A stretch of 64,000 bases of DNA, taken from NCBI RefSeq assembly GCF_030272615.1, contig NC_081406.1:167383521-167447520 (forward strand), written 5' to 3'. Below are positions 59,066 through 64,000 of this stretch, one piece after another. The DNA is from Cryptomeria japonica (lineage: Eukaryota > Streptophyta > Pinopsida > Cupressales > Cupressaceae). The position numbers and the translations under genes are program-made. The notes under the pieces are model-generated. The model saw only the letters and a list, made by a program, of their open reading frames with translations. It made no database searches and had not been told where the DNA came from. The first letter of the stretch is position 1. Each line of letters opens with the position of its first letter.

Positions 59066-62000
59066 CTAGTTCTCGTCGGGAGGGGTGGATACCCCTAACT
59101 TGTCTCTCAAATAGACAAATGTATCTGCAAGAAAAGGCTTAGTAAAAATATCAGCAATTTATTCCTTTGTAGATACATATTCCAGCTTCATCTTCTATTG
59201 AGTGACTTTCTCTCTCAAGTAGTTATATTTGATTGATATATTCTTAGTCTTTGAATGTTGCACCAAATTATTTGACATGTTTATAGCATTGGAATTATCA
59301 TAGTAAATGATAGTAAGTTCGTCATGAGTAATTATGATATCTTTCAACATTTACTTCATCTAAACTATTTGAGTGCAATTACTAGAAGCAACAATGTACT
59401 CAACTTTGATAGTAGATAGAGACATTGAATCTTGCTTCTTACTAGCCCATGAGACCAACTTCTAACCTGAAAAGAATGCTCCATCGGTAGTACTCTTCTG
59501 ATCATCTACATCACCAGCTCAATCTGCATTAGTGTAGGCACACAACATGAAATCATCATTCTTAGGATACCATAAACCATAATCCTTAGTTCCCTTTAGA
59601 TATCTGAATATCCGTTTAACAATAGTGACATGAATTTCCTTCGGATCAACTTGATATCTAGCAGCCATACATACAACATTCATAATGTCAGACCTAGTTA
59701 GAGGGAGATATAATAGTCCACCAACCATAGATCTATACAAACTCTAATTAGCTTTAGGAGATTCATCATTTTTAGACAATTTACAACTAGTCACCATAGG
59801 AGTTCCAACCGATTTGGAGTCATCTAATCCAAAATTCTTCAACAATTCCTTCACATAATTTGTTTGTGATATGAATATACCTTTCTCTATCTATGCAATC
59901 TGCAAACCTAAGAAAAATTTCATCTTAGCAATCATAGACATCTCAAATTCTTTTTGCATATCATCGACGAACATCATACTCATATCATCATCACCACCAA
60001 AAATAATGTCATGAACCAAGACTTCAACAATCAAAATGTTATCATTTTCAATTTTAAATTATAGATTACTATCAACAACACCTTTAGAAAATCTTAATTT
60101 CAACAAATATTTGTCTAATCTAGGATACCCGGCTCTAGGAGCTTGTTTTAATCCATAAAGTGCTTTCTTCAACTTGCATACCATGTCTCCATCATGCGAT
60201 AGTAAAAACCCATTAGGCTATTCAATGTAAACTTCTTCTTCTAGATCACAATTCTAAAATGCAGATTTGACATCTGTCTGATATTCCTTGAAATCTTTAT
60301 AAGTAGCATAAGCAAGTAATAGTCTAATAAATTCAATTCTAGCATCTAGAGCAAAATTTTCCTCATAATCAATCCCTTCTTGTTGTGAATATCCTTTGCA
60401 GACCAGTCTGGCTTTATTTCTGACTACTTCTCCATCTTCATTCAATTTGTTTCTGAATACCCATTTAGTACCAATAACATTTTTATCCTTAGGTCTAGGC
60501 ACAAGTTCCCAAGTGTTGTTCTTTTCAATTTGATCTAACTCTTCTTCCATAGATCTCATCCAATTTTCATCTTTACAAGCTTCAAAAACATCTTTAGGTT
60601 CATCTTTGGATATTAAACATACTTCTTTTGCAACAAACCTTCTTCTAGTCATCACACCTTTATTCTTGTCACCAATAATCCGATTCTCAAAATGATTCAA
60701 TCTTACATACCTTGGAGTCTTCTGAATGTTTTGATCTCCAAGTTCCTGCACATCATCACCAGTAGCAACATCCATAATAACAGTCTCTACTAGATCATTC
60801 TGCATAGGCTCTTCAAGCTGAATAGGAGCTAAAATAACATGTTGACCATCATCATAAGCTCTGATATCCTTCCCAAGGTTCTCATCCACTCTCACATTTA
60901 CAATTTCAACTATCTTTCTCAGTCTTTTATTATAGCATCGATAGACTTTTCTCTTTGTAGAATATCCCAAAAAGATACCTTCACCACTTCTAGCATCAAA
61001 CTTTCAAATATCTTCATCTCTCTTGATATAACATTTTCTACCAAAATACTTTGAAATATTTCATAGTAGGAACATGACCAAACCAAAGCTCATAAGGGGT
61101 CTTACCAGTATCACCTTTGATATGAACTCTGTTAAATGTATAGATTGTAGTGCTAATAGATTCTCTCTAGTAGACCTTTGAAACATTTCCTTCAATCAAC
61201 ATGGTTCTTGTAACAACCAAAATAGTATGGTTCTTCCTTTCAATAACTCCATTTTGTTGTGGGGTCCTAGGAGCAGATAGATATCTTTTGATTCCATGCA
61301 TCTCATAGAATGAGTTGAACTCATCGGAATAGAATTCTCCACCTTTATCAGATCTCAGACACTTCAGCTTCAGTCTAGACTCAGTTTCAACTTTAGCTCT
61401 GAATATCTTGAATTTCACAAATTCTTTTGACTTTGCCTTCAAAAAGACAACCCACATCATCCTAGAATGATCATCAATTAGCAACATAAAGTATCTATCA
61501 CCTTGCACACTTCTAATTTTTGTAGGTCCACATAGGTCAATGTGCACAAGATTTAGTAGTCCATTAGATGTATACTATTTGATCTTTAAATAAATCCTTA
61601 TTTGCTTACCCAACCGACATTCCTTACATACTGAATTAACAGGTTTAACAATCTTGGGCAGATCTCTAATATCTTGTGTAGAACTGATCTTGATCAACGA
61701 ATCAAAGTTTACATGATACATTCTCCTACACCACAACCAACTCTCATCTATCTTAGAAATCAAAAAACTTTTCTCACCAGCATTCAAATGAATTTTTTTA
61801 CCTTCAATCTTAGTCCTAGATGTAATTTCTATACCAGAGGCATTCAAGATCTTGCATTTACCATTCTTGAATTGTAGATCATAACCCTTATCAACCATCT
61901 ATCCAACACTCAAAAGATTATGCTTAAAACCTTCAACATACAATACATCATCAGTTTTATGCTTACCATCAAAGGAAATAGAAGCTCTCCCACATATTAC

Positions 62001-62120
62001 ACAAGGTTTGTCATCTCTAAATCTAACTATTCCACCATCATACCTTTCCAAGCTTACAAATTTGCTTTTATCACCAATCATATGATGTGAATAACTGTTG
62101 TCAATTATCCATTAATATTT
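59066..62120 (-). pseudogene. pol of element F
   Basis: In sense: protease region WIIDNSYSHHM where the DSG triad reads DNS, YVEGFKHNLLSVG, integrase with CKECRLGKQ, HIDLCGP, SDKGGEF and TPQQNGVIERKN (all three acidic residues kept), a frameshift near 61000, then the linker, RT with [49 protein letters not shown], and the catalytic box as LVHD (His at 60011-60013 in place of the first Asp of YVDD). RNase H blocks follow, with DDQKSTTDGAFF and ADIFTKPF, to a TAG at 59066. Multiple stops and the RT change make it inactive. Confidence 0.88.
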
Positions 62121-63251
62121 CTCTTCTACCTTAGAAGCCAATGCTCTCTCCTCAATCGAACAACTAGCGGAATCACCAGGTACAGTTCTATCCTCTTTAA
62201 TGGAAATACACACAATTTCATCTCCTTCTGATTCATCATCTGTAACACCTTCATTTGCAACATAATAACAGTTCCTCTAGTTCCTAAACTTACGATTAGA
62301 ATTATAAGGCTTATCACACTTCTCATATCTATCATTTCTATCATGCTTATCAAATTTATCATGTCTGTCATACTTAGCCATTCTCTCTAGGCATCTAGAA
62401 GCAAAATGTCCTATATTATTACAAGAGAAACATTTTAAAGGCAATTTTCCATCATACATACTAGCACCTTTAGGCAATCTTCAGGAAATCAATGCTTCAA
62501 TCTCATCAAGTTCTCTTTCTTGCTCTGCTATCTCTCTTCTTTCTCTTTCATATTTGGATATCTTGCACTCATAAGGATCATAATTCTGCTTACCAGACAT
62601 AGATACTGATGCTTTAAATGTTGTCTCAAACTTTCCATGTGATTCTCCAAATCCGCTCACCTCAAATGCAACAAGTTTCCCAACTAACATGTCTCTTGTT
62701 ACTATGGTCACACTCTGGATCTCATCAATGGTGACAACCTTATGTTTCTAAGTAGGAGGCAAGGATCTCAACACCTTAGCAAAAATCTCATCTTCCTCAA
62801 TCTTTCCACCAGCGCATCTGATACCAAGGAAAATTTCATTTACCTTAGGCATGTATGAGTGTATGTTCTCATCATCTCCCATCTTCAATGTTTCATACTT
62901 TCCTTTCAAACTCTACAACTTAGCAACTTTCACTTGATTGTCACCTTCATACAGGATTTCAAGCTTCTCCTAGATCTCATGTGCGGTCTAAAGTCCCATT
63001 ACATTTGTCATCTCAGAATCAATTAGGGCACTAAGCAATTCTTCCTTTACTCTAATATTTAATTCATCTTCCTTAGTCTCATCAGGAGTAGATGGTCCAT
63101 TCTGACGAAAAACATAGACATTCTTAGTGATCTTCTAGTAATCCTCTCCAAGACATTTCAAGTGCACTTCCATCCAGCTCTTCCATACTATATAGTTGCT
63201 TCCATCAAACCTCAAACAGTCCTTCTTGAAAAGAATACGTTGAGTTGCCAT
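62121..63251 (-). pseudogene. Gag of element F: UBN2-type with one zinc knuckle
   Basis: Starts MATQRILFKKDCLRFDGSNY at 63251, about 40 bp after the PBS. The LRFDGSNYIVWKSWMEVHL block, the LYEGDNQVKVAKL block and the ILRSLPP-like block are typical of copia Gag with a UBN2 domain. A single intact knuckle CFSCNNIGHFASRC (about 62400-62440) is followed by a charged stretch of D, K, H and R repeats. The same frame continues into protease. TAG stops occur at several places where Gln is expected, as in the AKL-SLKGKYE block. Confidence 0.85.
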
Positions 63252-63292
63252 CCTGAATCTCCTCAAGTGATTAAGATTCTATCAGAGGATCT

Positions 63293-63306
63293 GGCTCTGA
63301 TACCAA
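63293..63306 (-). promoter_or_regulatory. primer-binding site of element F
   Basis: In sense, TTGGTATCAGAGCC, adjoining the 5' LTR end at 63308. It includes the full initiator-Met tRNA complement. Confidence 0.9.
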
Positions 63307-63307
63307 T

Positions 63308-64000
63308 TGTTAGTAACAATCAAGGAGGAAGATTGAGAGGGGGGTTGAATCATTCTTCACTGGATCTAGAAATTTAAACTTCAAATCAAGAACTAATAAA
63401 CTGTAGCAATACTCAAATAACCAAATTAACATCACAACACACAACACCAAAATTTTTGACATGGAAAACCTGGTTAAGGGAAAACCCACTGCGGGAATCT
63501 ACCCATAGTAAGATGATACTCTGTAGTAGTATGTGAAAATATTACAATGGGGAATGCACATGCATTTATGCACACTACCTAGAGCTCACTGATCAAAAGA
63601 TATTTTCCCGAAAGGCTACAACCCTCATGGAAGTCTCACTGACTTACAATATGATTTGGACTACAATTCACAAGGAATGAACTGCAATGATAGCATCTAC
63701 AAATGCTTGATGATAGTTCTGGTTAAGCACAATTGTCTACTCTACAATACCAAACTCACCTCAAGACTTCGTTGAATGATATATCCTTGTTCACACATTC
63801 ATCTCTCTCTGATAATGTAGACACAGTACTGACACACAATTTACATAAGCATCTCACCTATATATATACAAATCATCAACATTGATAACAAGGTTAGCTA
63901 AACCCTCAACCCTCATCTTACAATTACAAAAATTACATTGCGCCATACAAAGATTGACCACTTGACCAATATTATGATTTACATTACATAGCATGGACCT
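63308..64000 (-). mobile_element. 5' LTR of element F, partial
   Basis: The LTR 3' end is at 63308 (TGTTAGTAAC on the plus strand). The hairpin arms GAAGAATGA and TCAATCTTC in sense have one mismatch around the C-run. The TTTTCCC/GGTTTTCC pair is at about 63455-63490. It aligns with 38698-39389. The 5' end lies beyond the window. Confidence 0.88.

Larger units (their letters stand above)
58282..64000 (-). mobile_element. copia element F, running off the right edge
   Basis: Minus-strand copia element. 3' LTR remnant (about 58282-58616, left limit uncertain), a duplicated PPT/LTR junction, Gag-pol in one polyprotein frame (59066-63251) with one frameshift near 61000, PBS (63293-63306), and 5' LTR from 63308 to beyond the window. 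The 3' LTR lacks the hairpin end, so it is truncated on the left. No TSD can be checked. Confidence 0.82.

Overview
The window is a stretch of plant nuclear DNA made almost entirely of decayed, nested LTR retrotransposons. I see no host gene, rRNA, tRNA gene or CRISPR array. The coding remains are Ty1/copia type: Gag with CCHC knuckles, then protease, integrase, RT and RNase H in copia order. Primer-binding sites match the 3' end of plant initiator-Met tRNA (TGGTATCAGAGC). The absence of genes, the AT richness, the depth of nesting and the C-to-T style decay fit a large, heavily methylated genome. A gymnosperm is my best guess, but the species cannot be fixed from this sequence.

Layout. 1-3111: 3' end of a retroelement of another family (LTR 2433-3111), reading off the left edge. 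3112-9270: gene-free AT-rich DNA. 9276-10071: minus-strand solo LTR of family X with a perfect 5-bp target-site duplication (TSD). 11694-23340: minus-strand copia element A, split by element B (14964-21808, TSD CAATT). B is non-autonomous: two 0.94-kb LTRs, a coiled-coil and zinc-knuckle Gag, and a roughly 1,050-codon ORF of unknown function where pol should be. 23341-23840: 500 N. 23841-38697: plus-strand copia element C. Its pol is broken by a 1.58-kb insertion, by a family X solo LTR that itself holds a 4.37-kb LTR-like insertion, and by an LTR of family F at its 3' end. 42440-56529: plus-strand Gag-only element D (TSD ATATA), with copia element E (44270-49868, TSD AACCA) inside its 5' LTR. 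56530-58260: microsatellites and a GC-rich repeat patch. About 58282-64000: minus-strand copia element F, running off the right edge.

How the parts relate. A, C, E and F once encoded complete or nearly complete pol. B and D have LTRs, PBS-like sites and Gag-type knuckles but no pol, so they probably depended on such partners. No pol in the window is intact: stops, frameshifts and lost catalytic residues occur in all. Shared LTR features are the most interesting part. A stem-loop with a nearly constant C-rich loop and family-specific but still complementary stems lies just before the LTR 3' end in six families. A GGTTGG-type repeat occurs in R/U5 of C, D and E. A PPT-like tract can pair into a hairpin upstream of the true PPT. 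All boundaries and alignments were made by eye.
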